Below, in pieces: positions 19,732 to 29,456 of a stretch of 64,000 nucleotides of DNA. Positions within the stretch are counted from its first letter, which is position 1, and every line of letters begins with the position of its first letter. The notes under the pieces were generated by a model. That model saw only the letters and a program-made list of their open reading frames with translations. It did no database searches and was not told the origin of the DNA. The DNA is taken from contig NZ_JADLZT010000004.1 of NCBI RefSeq assembly GCF_015453285.1, positions 186,001 to 250,000 on the forward strand. Direction: 5' to 3'. This DNA comes from Lysobacter niastensis (GTDB taxonomy: Bacteria; Pseudomonadota; Gammaproteobacteria; Xanthomonadales; Xanthomonadaceae). Position numbers and translations under genes: made by a program.

Positions 19732-19777
19732 TTGCTGTTATACGATAATCAACATATCGTATTACGATAAAACAGCA
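19732..19777 (+). promoter_or_regulatory. Promoter with nested palindromic operator for the DUF2975/HTH pair
   Basis: A conspicuously AT-rich island in GC-rich DNA. The inner palindrome is TACGATA (19741-19747), seven bases, TATCGTA (19755-19761), followed by a further half site TTACGATAA. Outer arms TGCTGTT (19733-19739) and AACAGCA (19771-19777) are also inverted. TTGCTG at 19732 and TATCGT at 19755 are 17 bases apart and could be -35 and -10 boxes, placing the palindrome over the promoter. The downstream HTH protein is the obvious candidate repressor. Confidence 0.7.
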
Positions 19778-19788
19778 GGAGAGCCGAC

Positions 19789-20310
19789 GTGGTCCAGTCC
19801 CACTCCAGCGCATTGAGCCTTTCCCGGGTCTTCCTCAGGTTCCTGCTCGTCTTCAACCTCGCCATGGGGGCGATGCTGGTCGTCGCGTTCGTGGCCAGCT
19901 TCCCGTTCGAGCCGCTGTTCTTCGAGTTCTTCAGCAAGAAGCCTGCGCGCATCGATCCGACCTGGCTGATGCCGGTCCTGCGGATCTGGATCGTGCTTGC
20001 GCTGCCCCTGGTCGCGTCGGTCCACATCCTGCTGTCGCGCCTGCTGGCCGTGGTCGAGACGGTGCGCACCGGCGACCCCTTCGTCCCGGAAAACGCCGTG
20101 CGGTTGAAGACGATTGCGTGGTGTGCGCTCGTCAACGAACTGCTCGGGCTGGTGTACGGCGTGCTGGCTGCGGCGATGAACGCTGCGGGTTCGAACATCG
20201 ACTGGAAGTTCGACGCGACCGGATGGCTCGCCGTGGTCCTGCTGTTCGTGCTCGCGAGCGTCTTCGAAGAGGGCACGCGCATGCGCGAAGACCTGGAAAC
20301 GATGATCTGA
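19789..20310 (+). CDS. DUF2975 membrane protein
   Basis: 173 residues from a GTG 11 bases after the operator region, with AGGAGAG as a strong ribosome site. Four hydrophobic segments (VFLRFLLVFNLAMGAMLVVAFVA; LRIWIVLALPLVASVHILL; AWCALVNELLGLVYGVLAAAM; WLAVVLLFVLASVF) with the DUF2975 ending VFEEGTRMREDLETMI. DUF2975 proteins are almost always encoded with a small Cro/CI-type regulator, as here; their role is unknown. The next gene starts two bases after this stop. Confidence 0.87.
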   Translation: MVQSHSSALSLSRVFLRFLLVFNLAMGAMLVVAFVASFPFEPLFFEFFSKKPARIDPTWLMPVLRIWIVLALPLVASVHILLSRLLAVVETVRTGDPFVPENAVRLKTIAWCALVNELLGLVYGVLAAAMNAAGSNIDWKFDATGWLAVVLLFVLASVFEEGTRMREDLETMI

Positions 20311-20311
20311 C

Positions 20312-20524
20312 ATGGCCATCTTCGTGAAACTCGACGAGGTGCTCCACGATCGGCGCATGACCCTCACGGAGTTGTCCGGGAAGGTCGGGATCACCTTGGC
20401 CAACCTGTCGATCCTGAAGACGGGCAAGGCTCGCGGCATGCGGTTCGCGACGCTCGAGGCGATCTGCGAGGCGCTGGACTGCCAGCCCGGAGACCTGCTC
20501 GAGTTCCGCAAGGACGGGGACTAG
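20312..20524 (+). CDS. Small Cro/CI-family HTH regulator
   Basis: 70 residues made up almost entirely of one HTH domain: LDEVLHDRRMTLTELSGKVGITLANLSILKTGKARGMRFATLEAICEALDCQPGDLL (quoted here only to mark the YozG-like form; the turn is at about 20-40). It is the standard partner of DUF2975 proteins. Because it is in the same short operon as the palindromic promoter at 19732-19777, autorepression is likely. The start is two bases after the DUF2975 stop. Confidence 0.9.
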   Translation: MAIFVKLDEVLHDRRMTLTELSGKVGITLANLSILKTGKARGMRFATLEAICEALDCQPGDLLEFRKDGD

Positions 20525-20558
20525 TCGTTCCACGCGGGCGCATCGAACGGAAGATCCC

Positions 20559-21245
20559 ATGAGCGGCATCACCTGGATCCACATCGCCGGCGGCATGGCC
20601 GCGCTCGCGACCGGCACGGTCGCCGTGGTTGCGCGCAAGGGTGGCCGGATGCATGTCTCCGCCGGCACGTGGTTCTGCGTGGCGATGTTCGTCCTCGGCA
20701 TCACCGCCTCGATCCTGTCGCCGCTCAAGTCGCCTCCGGATTCGCCGGTCGGCGGCATCATGGTCTGCTACTTCGTCGCCACCGCATGGATGGCCGCACG
20801 CCGCCGGGACGGCAGGCCGGGCATATTCGACAAGATCGCCTGCGCGCTCGTGCTGGCGATGGCGGTCGCGATCATAGGTTCCGGGTTCCAGGCGGTGATT
20901 TCCCCGCCACCCGGCCCGCCAGGCCCGGGCGCGCTATTCGGATTGGGCGGGGTTTGCCTTCTCGCCGGCCTGTCGGACCTGAGGTTCATCCGCGGCAAGC
21001 TGACCAGCACGCAGCGAATCGTGCGCCACCTGTGGCGCATGTGCTTCGCGTTGTTCATCGCCACCGGTTCCTTCTTCCTCGGACAGCAGGACGTCCTGCC
21101 GCAGGCGGTCCGTGGCTCGCCGATCCTGTTCGTCCTGGCCTTCGCACCCTTCGGAGTGATGCTGTTCTGGCTCGTGCGGATCCGATTCACCCGCGTGATC
21201 GGCGGCGCGAAGCTGGCTGCCGAACCCCGGCCGAACGTCGAGTGA
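20559..21245 (+). CDS. DUF2306-like integral membrane protein
   Basis: 228 residues with six or seven hydrophobic segments. The opening WIHIAGGMAALATGTVAVVARKGGRMHVSAG is typical of DUF2306-like proteins, with a His in the first helix and RKGGRxHxxAG after it. Function unknown. It starts 34 bases after the HTH gene and may be co-transcribed with it. Confidence 0.65.
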   Translation: MSGITWIHIAGGMAALATGTVAVVARKGGRMHVSAGTWFCVAMFVLGITASILSPLKSPPDSPVGGIMVCYFVATAWMAARRRDGRPGIFDKIACALVLAMAVAIIGSGFQAVISPPPGPPGPGALFGLGGVCLLAGLSDLRFIRGKLTSTQRIVRHLWRMCFALFIATGSFFLGQQDVLPQAVRGSPILFVLAFAPFGVMLFWLVRIRFTRVIGGAKLAAEPRPNVE

Positions 21246-21260
21246 TCGTGGCTCCCCGGC

Positions 21261-21893
21261 TCAGGTCAGGCGATCGGAGGCCACGACGTGGGTGCCAGGC
21301 AGGGGGCTGACGGCAGCTTCGATCATCCGCGCCGCGATCCGGTCGGCCGGGTTGATCCGCCATCGCCGCGGCAGCAGTGGGCCCAGCGTTCCGAGTACCG
21401 ACATCGCCACGCGTTCGCCGAAGCGGAACTCGTCGCGCTGGCCGCCGATCAGGCCGGGCCGCACCAGGGCCAGCGAATCGAAGCCCAGGCCGCCGAGGTC
21501 GCGTTCCAGCTCGCCCTTCACCCGGTTGTAGAAGAAGCGCGAACCCGCATCGGCGCCAAGGGCGGAGTTCAGCACGAAGACCCGCGTGCCGTGCTCGCGC
21601 GCCAGGCGCGCCAGCGCCAGCGGATAGTCGTGGTCGACGCGCCGGAAGGCCTGCTCGGAGCCCGCAATGCGCATCGTCGTGCCGAGCGCGCAGATGACGG
21701 CATCGGCGTGCCACCAGGGGGCATTTCCGGGCAGCGCATCGAAGTCGACGAGCGGGGCGAAGAGCTTGCGATGCTGGATCGGCGAATCGCGGCGAACGGG
21801 CGCGGTCACGGTGTCGATCGCGGGATGCTCCAGCGCGAGCTCGAGAGCATGGCGGCCCACCAGGCCTGTCGAACCGAAGAGCAGGAGCTTCAT
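21261..21893 (-). CDS. NAD(P)-binding Rossmann protein, HTATIP2/YbjT-like
   Basis: 210 residues. The N-terminal dinucleotide motif is KLLLFGSTGLVGRHALELALEHP (GSTGLVG). The middle contains VICALGTTMRIAGSEQAFRRVDHDY and FVLNSALGADAGSRFFYNRVKGELE, which places a YxxxK-like pair (Y-N-R-V-K) where SDR enzymes have theirs. This pattern is that of the atypical SDR family including HTATIP2/TIP30. Substrate unknown. It is read opposite to its neighbours. Confidence 0.78.
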   Translation of the reverse strand: MKLLLFGSTGLVGRHALELALEHPAIDTVTAPVRRDSPIQHRKLFAPLVDFDALPGNAPWWHADAVICALGTTMRIAGSEQAFRRVDHDYPLALARLAREHGTRVFVLNSALGADAGSRFFYNRVKGELERDLGGLGFDSLALVRPGLIGGQRDEFRFGERVAMSVLGTLGPLLPRRWRINPADRIAARMIEAAVSPLPGTHVVASDRLT

Positions 21894-22116
21894 GGGGGAA
21901 CTCGACAGTCAGCCGGACCCGGCGTTCGGGGCGAGTGTGGTGGCCTTGCCGGCGGACGTCCACTCCGCCGGCCATGGGCCGGCCGACGCGGGGCGAGTGT
22001 CGAATGCCCGGCGCTCCCGAACGCCCGGCTGAATGATTCAGTGCAGCACCGGGCGATTAACGCCACCCGGCGGACGCGGGCGTATGCTTGAAGTCCCGGC
22101 GCTGCGGGAGTCGGTC

Positions 22117-22692
22117 ATGAAACGCTCACTACCGGTTTTAGTCGCGATCACGCTGCTGTCCGCGTGCGCCACGAGTCCCGCCGTTTTCACCGACTACGAT
22201 CCGGGCATCAACTTCGGCGAATACCGCACGTATCGCTGGACGCAGAAGCCGGAAGGTTTTTCGCCGCTACAGGAACAGCGCCTGGTCGCCGCCGTCGACG
22301 CCAAGCTGCGCGAACGCGGTTGGACCCAGTCCACCACGGCGCAGGTGAACCTGGTCGGCCGCATCACGACCGAGACCCGATACCGCATCGACACCTACAA
22401 CGACCCGATGTGGGGCGGATGGGGTTGGGGTGGCTGCTGTTGGGGCTCGGGCTGGGGGCCCGGCGGCTGGGGTTGGGGTGGCGGCTACTACAGCACGAGC
22501 ACGATGCGCACCTACACCTACGGCACGCTGGTGCTGGACATGTACGACGCGCAGACGGAGCGCCCGATCTGGCGCGGAATCGCGATGGGCACCGTTCCCG
22601 ATTCTCCGGTCGCACAGACGAGCAACCTGCAGGCGAGCGTCGACGGCATCTTTGCCCAGTTCCCGCCGACCGCGATTGCGCAGACTCCATGA
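22117..22692 (+). CDS. DUF4136 lipoprotein with Gly/Trp-rich segment
   Basis: 191 residues from the ATG at 22117; the frame is open upstream to 22033 but only this start gives a proper leader. Leader KRSLPVLVAITLLSAC ends in a lipobox with C17, so it is a lipoprotein. The DUF4136 body includes FTDYDPGINFGEYRTYRW and ERPIWRGIAMGTV. Residues 99-123 are an unusual run rich in Gly and Trp with two adjacent Cys. Function unknown, envelope-located. Confidence 0.82.
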   Translation: MKRSLPVLVAITLLSACATSPAVFTDYDPGINFGEYRTYRWTQKPEGFSPLQEQRLVAAVDAKLRERGWTQSTTAQVNLVGRITTETRYRIDTYNDPMWGGWGWGGCCWGSGWGPGGWGWGGGYYSTSTMRTYTYGTLVLDMYDAQTERPIWRGIAMGTVPDSPVAQTSNLQASVDGIFAQFPPTAIAQTP

Positions 22693-22863
22693 CCGGACGC
22701 CGAACGGTATCGTCGGTGCATGAATCGGCCCCGCGTAACACCGCGCCTCACGTTGGCGTCATCTTGGTAAGCATCGCCACAACCGGAATCGCGATTCCGG
22801 CTTGAATTCACCCGCGCGGAACCTGCTCCCGCCCAGCCTCGACCGGGTAACAGCAGCGGGAGC

Positions 22864-23397
22864 ATGGCCATGGCGGATCACGTCATAACCGGTGAAGTCT
22901 CGAACAGCAAGGTGGGCGCGTTGTTCGATGGCGAGATGGAAGCCCAACGTGCGGCCGAAAAACTGCGGCGCACGCTGGGGGGGGCCCACTCCCAGGTCGA
23001 ACTGATTACCTCCCGGAAAGGCGTCGGACGGAAGCTGGAGCCGGAAAGCCCGGGAATCTTCCTGACGGCGCTCCGCGCGCACTTCTGGCTTGGTTTAGCC
23101 GGCCTTGCGGCGGGTGCAGTGCTCTTCGGAATACTGTTCGCGATGGGCCTGCCCCTCATCGTCAACTCAGCGCCGCTGGCCGCGGGCGTGTTGATCTTCT
23201 TCGGTGGCGTCGCGGGACTGATGTTCGGCGGGCTGGTGACCCTTCGCCCCGATCACGATCGCTACATTCTCAAAGTGCGTGAGGAGCTGGAAGAAGGCAA
23301 GTACGCCGTCGTTGTCCATGCGCGCTCGCACGAGCAGATGGCGGTGTCGGCCGAACTGCTCAAGCAGTCCGGTGGCGACGTGATCAAGACGCTGTGA
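22864..23397 (+). CDS. Hypothetical protein with two membrane helices
   Basis: 177 residues, start preceded by GCGGGAGC. Residues 1-70 are a soluble ferredoxin-like-looking segment (VGALFDGEMEAQRAAEKLRRTL, as in stress-related DUF1269/YflT-type proteins). Two membrane helices follow (FWLGLAGLAAGAVLFGILFAMGLPL and LAAGVLIFFGGVAGLMFGGLVTL), then a second soluble segment with YAVVVHARSHEQMAVSAELLKQSGGDVIKTL. I do not recognise a defined function; a membrane-associated stress protein is a guess. Confidence 0.6.
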   Translation: MAMADHVITGEVSNSKVGALFDGEMEAQRAAEKLRRTLGGAHSQVELITSRKGVGRKLEPESPGIFLTALRAHFWLGLAGLAAGAVLFGILFAMGLPLIVNSAPLAAGVLIFFGGVAGLMFGGLVTLRPDHDRYILKVREELEEGKYAVVVHARSHEQMAVSAELLKQSGGDVIKTL

Positions 23398-23462
23398 ACC
23401 TCTGCTGCCGGGGCGTCAGCATTGCCCCGGCAGCATAAGCGGCAGCGGCAGCGAGCGGAACG

Positions 23463-24410
23463 TCAGCGTGGATTCGCCTCGTCGCCGCGCTCATGCACAT
23501 GCGCGGCCGGAGTGCGATCGATCGCGAGGCTGAGCAGTTCCGGACGGCTGTAATGGCCACGTGCATCCATCAACCGCTTGCGCATCTCGATCAGCGAGAG
23601 GTCGAGGTCGGCGATGACGTCGCCTTCGCCGCTCTCGATCGGACCGGCGATGACGCGCCCTTCCGGATCGATGATGGCGGTGAAGTGGCCACCCGAGATC
23701 GGCCCGACGGGAGCACCGGTGTCCTTGGCGATCTGCGCCTGCTGGTCGGCATCGAGCCAGGCGGTCGCGACGACGACGAACGAAGCCGATTCGAGCGCGT
23801 GCTGGCGCACGTTGATTTCCGTCTGCTCAGCGAAGAGCGGACCAGCAAAAGAGCCCGGATACATGGCGGAGTGGATCTGCTCGCCATCGGCGATGAGGGC
23901 ATAACGTGCAAGCGGCAGGTAGTGCTCCCAGCACGCCAGCTGTCCGATGCGTCCGACGGCGCTGTCGATGGCGCGCAGGCCGGAAGCATCGCCCTGACCC
24001 CAGACCATGCGCTCGTGGTAGGTCGGCGTCAGCTTGCGCCGGCGCTGGATCAGCGTTCCATCGGAGTCGAACAGCAACTGGGTGTTGTAGAGGGAATGGC
24101 CGTCGCGCTCGGTGACGCCGATCGAGATCACCATGTTCGCTTCGCGCGCAGCCTCGCCGATCGCATCGGTTTCCGCGGACGGAACGGTCACCGCCTCGTT
24201 CATCAGGCGCTGGTGTTCCTTGCCCATCACGTAAGGCGCCTGTACGAACGAGAAGTACGGGTAGTACGGGATGATCGTCTCGGGGAACGTCGCGAACTGG
24301 ACGCCCTGCTGGCCCAGCTCGCGGATCTTCTTCACGACCTTCTCGACGGTGCCCGCGCGGCTGTACAGCACGGGACTGATCTGGACGGCGGCGGCTTTCA
24401 CGATGCTCAC
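23463..24410 (-). CDS. Nitrilase / cyanide-hydratase-type carbon-nitrogen hydrolase
   Basis: 315 residues from a GTG at 24410; the frame stays open further upstream but that part overlaps the gene at 24627 and is not coding. The catalytic triad is visible: E44 in TFPETIIP, K126 in [19 protein letters not shown] and C160 in [13 protein letters not shown]. The Cys-Trp-Glu context and the C-terminal [11 protein letters not shown] place it with true nitrilases (nitrile to acid plus ammonia) rather than with amidases. It stands alone, with no aldoxime or nitrile-hydratase genes nearby. Confidence 0.9.
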   Translation of the reverse strand: MSIVKAAAVQISPVLYSRAGTVEKVVKKIRELGQQGVQFATFPETIIPYYPYFSFVQAPYVMGKEHQRLMNEAVTVPSAETDAIGEAAREANMVISIGVTERDGHSLYNTQLLFDSDGTLIQRRRKLTPTYHERMVWGQGDASGLRAIDSAVGRIGQLACWEHYLPLARYALIADGEQIHSAMYPGSFAGPLFAEQTEINVRQHALESASFVVVATAWLDADQQAQIAKDTGAPVGPISGGHFTAIIDPEGRVIAGPIESGEGDVIADLDLSLIEMRKRLMDARGHYSRPELLSLAIDRTPAAHVHERGDEANPR

Positions 24411-24626
24411 GGGGTGACTCCAATCTCGGTTCGGGGATTCCAGGTGTGAGCGAACGATAGCCCCGTGCGAGTGACGGCGTAAATGTCCAATAACCCTCGT
24501 TTCAGGACGGGCGCTCCGCCCATCCCCAATCAGGCCGCGTGGCTTGTTGGCCGGCACACAGGGGCCTAAGCTCGCCGGGAAGCCGGAGGCCGAAGGCCCC
24601 GCACAGTCGCTCACCGGGGGATCGCT

Positions 24627-25208
24627 GTGGCCAGACTGTATTGCATGCTCCTGCTGCTGTTGTCGCTGCCGGCCATGGCGGCGCAGCCCGACTATCGCGC
24701 TGAGCGTCTGAAGTTCGCGGCGGATCCGGGTTATGACCCTTATGGCTTGGTCGTGGCCCAGAAGGAGATGTTGGAGGAGCACTTCCGCCTCGCCAACGAT
24801 CCCAAGACGTCGGTAAGCGAGGTCAATGCGCCCCTCAAGAAACTGCTCGACCTGTACCCGCTGGGCATCCAGGTCAATTTCGCGGTGGCCGACTTCCTGG
24901 AGTACCTGGTCAAACAGGCGGAGGAGCCCGACCCGGAACTGCTGGAGATTGCCAGCGAAAGGCGCGAGAAGGCCAACGCCATCCTCCAAAGCATCCTCGA
25001 CAGCGGCGACGGAAAATCCGCCGATACTGCTTACCAGGTGATCAACACCCTCGAGGAGTACGCGGTCGTCGATCAGTTCGGCCTGGAGCCCACCAAGCAG
25101 GCGCTGGTCGCATCGCCGAAGGGTCACTACGACATGATCACCGCCAAAGACCAGGACGGCACCGAGCACGTCATCTACTTCGACATCTCCCTGTTCTTTG
25201 GCCGCTGA
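24627..25208 (+). CDS. Exported hypothetical protein, DUF4919-like
   Basis: 193 residues from a GTG with GGGGGATC upstream. Signal peptide [18 protein letters not shown]. The mature part has [13 protein letters not shown] and [25 protein letters not shown], a form seen in DUF4919 proteins of envelope-stress or unknown function, and a C-terminal [18 protein letters not shown] assign no function. A strong bidirectional terminator follows. Confidence 0.6.
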   Translation: MARLYCMLLLLLSLPAMAAQPDYRAERLKFAADPGYDPYGLVVAQKEMLEEHFRLANDPKTSVSEVNAPLKKLLDLYPLGIQVNFAVADFLEYLVKQAEEPDPELLEIASERREKANAILQSILDSGDGKSADTAYQVINTLEEYAVVDQFGLEPTKQALVASPKGHYDMITAKDQDGTEHVIYFDISLFFGR

Positions 25209-25225
25209 CCACAGCGAGTAGCGAA

Positions 25226-25256
25226 CAAAAAAGCCCGGCAATGCCGGGCTTTTTTG
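25226..25256. terminator. Bidirectional Rho-independent terminator
   Basis: An A run, then the stem AGCCCGGCA / TGCCGGGCT with a short loop, then a T run. The symmetrical A and T tracts serve both the rightward gene ending at 25208 and the leftward M20 peptidase gene ending at 25276. Confidence 0.92.
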
Positions 25257-25275
25257 CGGAGGTGCTGCCCGAACT

Positions 25276-26673
25276 TCAGCTTTTGCGCCCGGCCAGTTCC
25301 TTGACCAGCAGGTACCAATGGTCGAGGCCGTCGTAGTACCCCTTCACAGGAATGCGCTCATTGAGGCCGTGCGCGAAGGAGTCGCTGTCCTTCAGGAACA
25401 TGCCGCTGACGCCGTAGGTTGGGATGCCTGCGGCGCGCAAATACAGGCCGTCGGTCGCGCCCGACTCCTGCGACGGCACGACTGCTACGCCCGGATGCAA
25501 CTGGTGCACCACCTTCGTCACTGCCGTCATCACGTCCGGGCGCAGCGGCGAGGCGTCGCTGGCGGTGGGCGAGCCGATCGTCTTCACCTCGACGCTGCTA
25601 CCGGCGAGGTCCTGCAGCGTCTTGCGTACGTCGTCGATGGCGACGCCGGGGAAGATGCGGCAGTTCACCGTCGCCGTGGCCGACTGCGGCAGCGCGTTGT
25701 CGGCATGGCCGCCACGCAGCAGGGTCGGGATGCAGGTGGTGCGGGTCTTGCCGACCTCATAGGGGATGCCGGCCAGCACGTTGGCCGCCGCCTCGTCGCG
25801 CGGGTTGGCGGCGAACTTGCGCATCGCCTCGCCGGTTGCGCCCGGCGTCGCAGCGCCGACCGCCTTGAACGCGGCCAGCGTGGTGTCGTTCCACATCGTC
25901 GGGAAGCGATACGTCTGCACCTTCTTCAGCGCATCGGCGAGGTCGTAGATGGCGTTGTCGGCGCGCGGCTGGGAGCTGTGGCCGCCCGGATTGTGCGTGG
26001 TCAGCTCGAAGCTGGCGTAGGTCTTCTCGGCCGTCTGCACGCTGTACATGCGCGGCTTGCCGTTTTCTTCGAGCGTGCCGCCGCCGCCGTCGCTGTTGAG
26101 CGCGTACTCGGCGTCGATCATGTCGCGATGGTTGTTGGCCAGGTCGCGGATCGTCGCCATCTCGGTTTCCTCGTCGCCGCTGAAGACGATGACGAGGTCG
26201 CGGGTCGGCACGAACCCTTCGGATTTCAGGCGCAGGAAGGTGGACGTCAGCGTCGCCACGCCGTCCTTCACGTCGCTGGTGCCGCGGCCGTAGAAGTAGC
26301 CGTTCTCCTCGATCAGCTTGAACGGGTCGCGCTCCCAGTCTTCCGGCTTGGCCGTGACCACGTCCATGTGCGCCATCAGCAGGATGGGCTTGCCGCCGCT
26401 GCCGTCGCCGCGGTAGCGCACGACCATCGAGTTGGTCTTGCCCACCGGCAGGATGTGGATGTCGGCATCGGGGAAACCGGCGGCACGGAACTGGCTGGCG
26501 AGGTACTCGCTCATCGCCGGTACCTGGTCGAAGCCGACCGAAGTCTTGTACGAGATCAGCTTGGCGAAAATGTCGCGGGCGCGCGCGTCGTTGGCGTCGG
26601 CCTTGGCGGCATGGACGACGGGTGCCGCCGCGGCAAGGGCGAGCAGGGCAGCCATCAGAGAGGTGCGGGACAT
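25276..26673 (-). CDS. Exported M20 family metallopeptidase
   Basis: 465 residues from the ATG at 26673, chosen because [22 protein letters not shown] is then a clean signal peptide. Metal and catalytic residues of the M20 family are visible: LLMAHMDVV (HxD), [11 protein letters not shown] (bridging Asp), FSGDEETEM (Glu pair), LNSDGGGG, and a final His in [11 protein letters not shown]. The dimerisation lid domain lies between. M20 enzymes remove single residues from peptides; the specific substrate is not predictable. Periplasmic location is inferred from the signal. Confidence 0.9.
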   Translation of the reverse strand: MSRTSLMAALLALAAAAPVVHAAKADANDARARDIFAKLISYKTSVGFDQVPAMSEYLASQFRAAGFPDADIHILPVGKTNSMVVRYRGDGSGGKPILLMAHMDVVTAKPEDWERDPFKLIEENGYFYGRGTSDVKDGVATLTSTFLRLKSEGFVPTRDLVIVFSGDEETEMATIRDLANNHRDMIDAEYALNSDGGGGTLEENGKPRMYSVQTAEKTYASFELTTHNPGGHSSQPRADNAIYDLADALKKVQTYRFPTMWNDTTLAAFKAVGAATPGATGEAMRKFAANPRDEAAANVLAGIPYEVGKTRTTCIPTLLRGGHADNALPQSATATVNCRIFPGVAIDDVRKTLQDLAGSSVEVKTIGSPTASDASPLRPDVMTAVTKVVHQLHPGVAVVPSQESGATDGLYLRAAGIPTYGVSGMFLKDSDSFAHGLNERIPVKGYYDGLDHWYLLVKELAGRKS

Positions 26674-26795
26674 GCGGACTCCGTGCATTGAGTGGTTCGC
26701 GATGGTCGGACACGCGAATGCTGGACTGTAGCGGATGGTCTGGCGCGTTCCATGTGCCGATCGGGTTGAAACGACGGGAATCAAAACAGTGGGAA

Positions 26796-26841
26796 TAAAA
26801 AAGGGCCGGCGACGAACCTCCCCAAGTTCGCCGCCGGCCCC
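26796..26841 (-). terminator. Terminator of the TonB receptor gene
   Basis: Read on the minus strand, a GC-rich hairpin with arms GGGGCCGGCGGCGAAC and GTTCGTCGCCGGCCC is followed by a run of T (the A run at 26797-26802 on the plus strand). It begins about a dozen bases after the receptor stop. Confidence 0.88.
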
Positions 26842-26853
26842 GCACTGCACTTA

Positions 26854-29406
26854 TCAGAACTTCTGCGAGAACCTCACGCCGAACGTACGCGGCTGGTTGG
26901 TGATCGTGTACACCTGACCGTTCGGGTACTCGGGCACGACGCCCGATGCACCGCAGACGGTTTCCGCACAGTTGGTGAAGCGGTAGATCTCGGCGCGTTC
27001 GTCGAACACGTTGTTGAGGTAGAGGCTGACCGCCCAGTTGTTGCGGCTGAAGCCGGCCGACAGGTCGGTGACGTTGTACGACGGGAGATCGCCCAGGATG
27101 CCGCGCTCGAGGATGCGCAGGTCCGACTCACGCTCGCCCACGTACACGAACGCGCCCTGCACGAATGCGTCGTACTCGCCGACGTTGAAGTTGTAGCGCG
27201 CGATCAGGTTGCCCTTGAACTCCGGCGTGACCGGCAGGCGGGTGCCGTCGGGAGCCTCGGGGGCGTCGCAGTCGGTGACCGGGTTGCCGGCGTCGTCGGT
27301 GAAGCCGCAGTAGTTCTCGGTCAGCTTGGCGTCGTAGAACGCCACGCCGCCGCCGAGCGTCAGGTTGTAGGTGGCGGCCCAGTTGAGGTCCATTTCCAGG
27401 CCGTCGATGCTGGCCTGGTTGGCGTTCTTGATCTCGGTCAGGCCGTTGGCGCCGAGGATGGAGAACTGGAAGTCCTCCCATTCCTGGTGGAACACCGAAC
27501 CGTTGAACACCAGGCGATGGTCGGCCCAGCTGGTCTTCCAGCCCATCTCGTAGTTGGTCAGGTAGTCCGACAGGTACGGCGGCAGCGTGCCGCGGCGGTT
27601 GATGCCGCCCGGACGGTAGCCTTCGGACCAGGTGGCATAGACCATCTTGTCCGGCGTGATCTGCCAGGTCAGGTTGGCCTTGCCGAGGTTGCCGGACTCC
27701 TTCACCGTCTTGTCGAACACTTCGCACGGCGCGCCGTTGAACGAGGGCCAGTTGGCCGGGTCGTCGCCGAATTGGTCGATACAGACCTGCTCGCCGTAGG
27801 AAGAGCCCGGGGCCCACCCGGCGCTGAAGCCGAAGAAGCCCTTGAGGCTGTTCTCGGAACGGAAATGGCGGCCGCCGATGGTGCCGGTCAGCACGTTCGG
27901 GATGAAGTCGAAGGACAGTTCGCCGAACACCGCCTCGCCCTGGTCCTCACGCTCCTGCTTGGTCAGCCAGATCGTGTCGGGCCAGCCGGTGATCGTGTAC
28001 TGGTCGCCGAAGCCGTCGATCTTGTAGCGCTGCTGGATGTCGTGCTTGTGGTCTTCCCAGTACAGGCCGCCGACGAAGCGCAGGCGGTTCTCGTTGGGCG
28101 AGGCGATGCGCAGTTCGTGCGTGTCCTTCTTGTAGCGATCCTCGCCCTGGATGTACTGCGACGGGTTGATCAGGTTGTCGTTGTCGTCGTACGCGTTGTA
28201 CGACGCCAGCGTGTCGTACCAGAAGCCGTAGTCGTTGTAGTCGGAGTCGACATCGACGTTGCGCTTGAGGTGGGCGTAGTTGTAGGTCAGGTCGAAGTTG
28301 CCGATCTTGCCCTCGACGGTGAGGGCGCCCTGCCACCACTTGTCGTCGGACTCTTCCTTGTAGAAGTGGTTGAGGGCCAGGTCGCCGACCTGCTCGTCGA
28401 AGGCGAAGTTGCCCTTGGCCTTCGCGGTCTGGCCCATGATCACCGGAGTGATCGACCAGGTCTCGGCGAAATCGATTTTCGCCGCCAGGCGCGCGCCGGT
28501 GGTGTCGACTTCGTTGTAGTCGTCCTCGGCGCGGCCGGTGCAGACCAGCAGGTCGGTCGAGGTGCAGTCGCGGTTGGTCAGCACGCCGCCCCAGCTGGGC
28601 GCGACGTCGTCGCTGTCGTCGTCCGGCGTGCCGCCGTCGCTCGCCACGCGCTGCGGGAACTGGCGGTCGCCCGGCTTGTTGTCGATGTAGCCGGCATCGT
28701 GCTGGTTCCAGCCGACCAGGCGAATGGCCGAATTGTCGGTCAGCGGAATATTGACGAAGCCTTCCTCGATGTGGCCGATGCCGCCGTGGTCGACGGCATT
28801 GACCTCGAGGTCGTAACCGGCCGAGAACTGTCCCGGGTCCGGCTTGTTGGTGATGATGCGCAGCGCGCCGGCCTGGGCGCTGGCGCCGTACAGCGTGCCC
28901 TGCGGACCGGACAGCGACTCGACGCGCGCGACGTCGTAGATGTGGATGTCGAGCGGGCCCTGGATCGTCGTGACCGGCTGCTCGTCCAGGTACACGCCGA
29001 CGCTGGGCAGCGAACCGGAGTGGTTGCCGTCGCCGCCGCTGGCCACGCCGCGCATGTAGATCTGCGCGAAGCCCGGGCCGAACGACTGGTACGACACGCT
29101 CGGCAGGTATTTGACGTAATCCTCGAAGTCGGTGACGTTGAGCTCGTCGAGCTTCTGCTCGCCCAGCACCTCGATGCTGATCGGCACCTTCTGCAGGTTC
29201 TCGGTGCGCTTCTGCGAGGTCACCGTCACCGTGTCGAGCACGACCGCTTCGCGTTGCGCGGGCGTCTGCGGTGCGGGCGCCTGCGTGGCGGCATCCTGCG
29301 CGAAGGCGGGCGAGGCAAAAGCCAGGCAGATCGCCGCAGTGAGCGGGAAGCGCCTGGGCCGTGCGTGTTCAACGCGTTTGGATGGTCTACTGCCGGACTT
29401 CTGCAT
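26854..29406 (-). CDS. TonB-dependent outer-membrane receptor
   Basis: 850 residues. A long basic N-terminus and the hydrophobic core FPLTAAICLAFASPAFA form the signal. The TonB-box-like DTVTVTSQKR is followed by a plug domain (VPISIEVLGEQKLDELNVTDFEDYV; RVESLSGPQGTLYGASAQAGALRIITNKP) and a beta barrel ending in VRFSQKF, with the terminal Phe expected for outer-membrane proteins. No Fur box or riboswitch is obvious upstream, so the ligand is unclear. The gene lies 50 bases downstream of a TPR-sulfotransferase gene on the same strand, a pairing common in this bacterial group. Confidence 0.93.
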   Translation of the reverse strand: MQKSGSRPSKRVEHARPRRFPLTAAICLAFASPAFAQDAATQAPAPQTPAQREAVVLDTVTVTSQKRTENLQKVPISIEVLGEQKLDELNVTDFEDYVKYLPSVSYQSFGPGFAQIYMRGVASGGDGNHSGSLPSVGVYLDEQPVTTIQGPLDIHIYDVARVESLSGPQGTLYGASAQAGALRIITNKPDPGQFSAGYDLEVNAVDHGGIGHIEEGFVNIPLTDNSAIRLVGWNQHDAGYIDNKPGDRQFPQRVASDGGTPDDDSDDVAPSWGGVLTNRDCTSTDLLVCTGRAEDDYNEVDTTGARLAAKIDFAETWSITPVIMGQTAKAKGNFAFDEQVGDLALNHFYKEESDDKWWQGALTVEGKIGNFDLTYNYAHLKRNVDVDSDYNDYGFWYDTLASYNAYDDNDNLINPSQYIQGEDRYKKDTHELRIASPNENRLRFVGGLYWEDHKHDIQQRYKIDGFGDQYTITGWPDTIWLTKQEREDQGEAVFGELSFDFIPNVLTGTIGGRHFRSENSLKGFFGFSAGWAPGSSYGEQVCIDQFGDDPANWPSFNGAPCEVFDKTVKESGNLGKANLTWQITPDKMVYATWSEGYRPGGINRRGTLPPYLSDYLTNYEMGWKTSWADHRLVFNGSVFHQEWEDFQFSILGANGLTEIKNANQASIDGLEMDLNWAATYNLTLGGGVAFYDAKLTENYCGFTDDAGNPVTDCDAPEAPDGTRLPVTPEFKGNLIARYNFNVGEYDAFVQGAFVYVGERESDLRILERGILGDLPSYNVTDLSAGFSRNNWAVSLYLNNVFDERAEIYRFTNCAETVCGASGVVPEYPNGQVYTITNQPRTFGVRFSQKF

Positions 29407-29456
29407 CGTTCTACTCTCCCCAGATGGACGATCAAGAAAACGGTAGTGCCACCACG

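Noticed and set aside
24411-25241. N-terminal extension of the nitrilase gene
   Set aside because: The extra frame overlaps the signal-peptide gene at 24627-25208 and its terminator region; the GTG at 24410 gives the normal nitrilase N-terminus.
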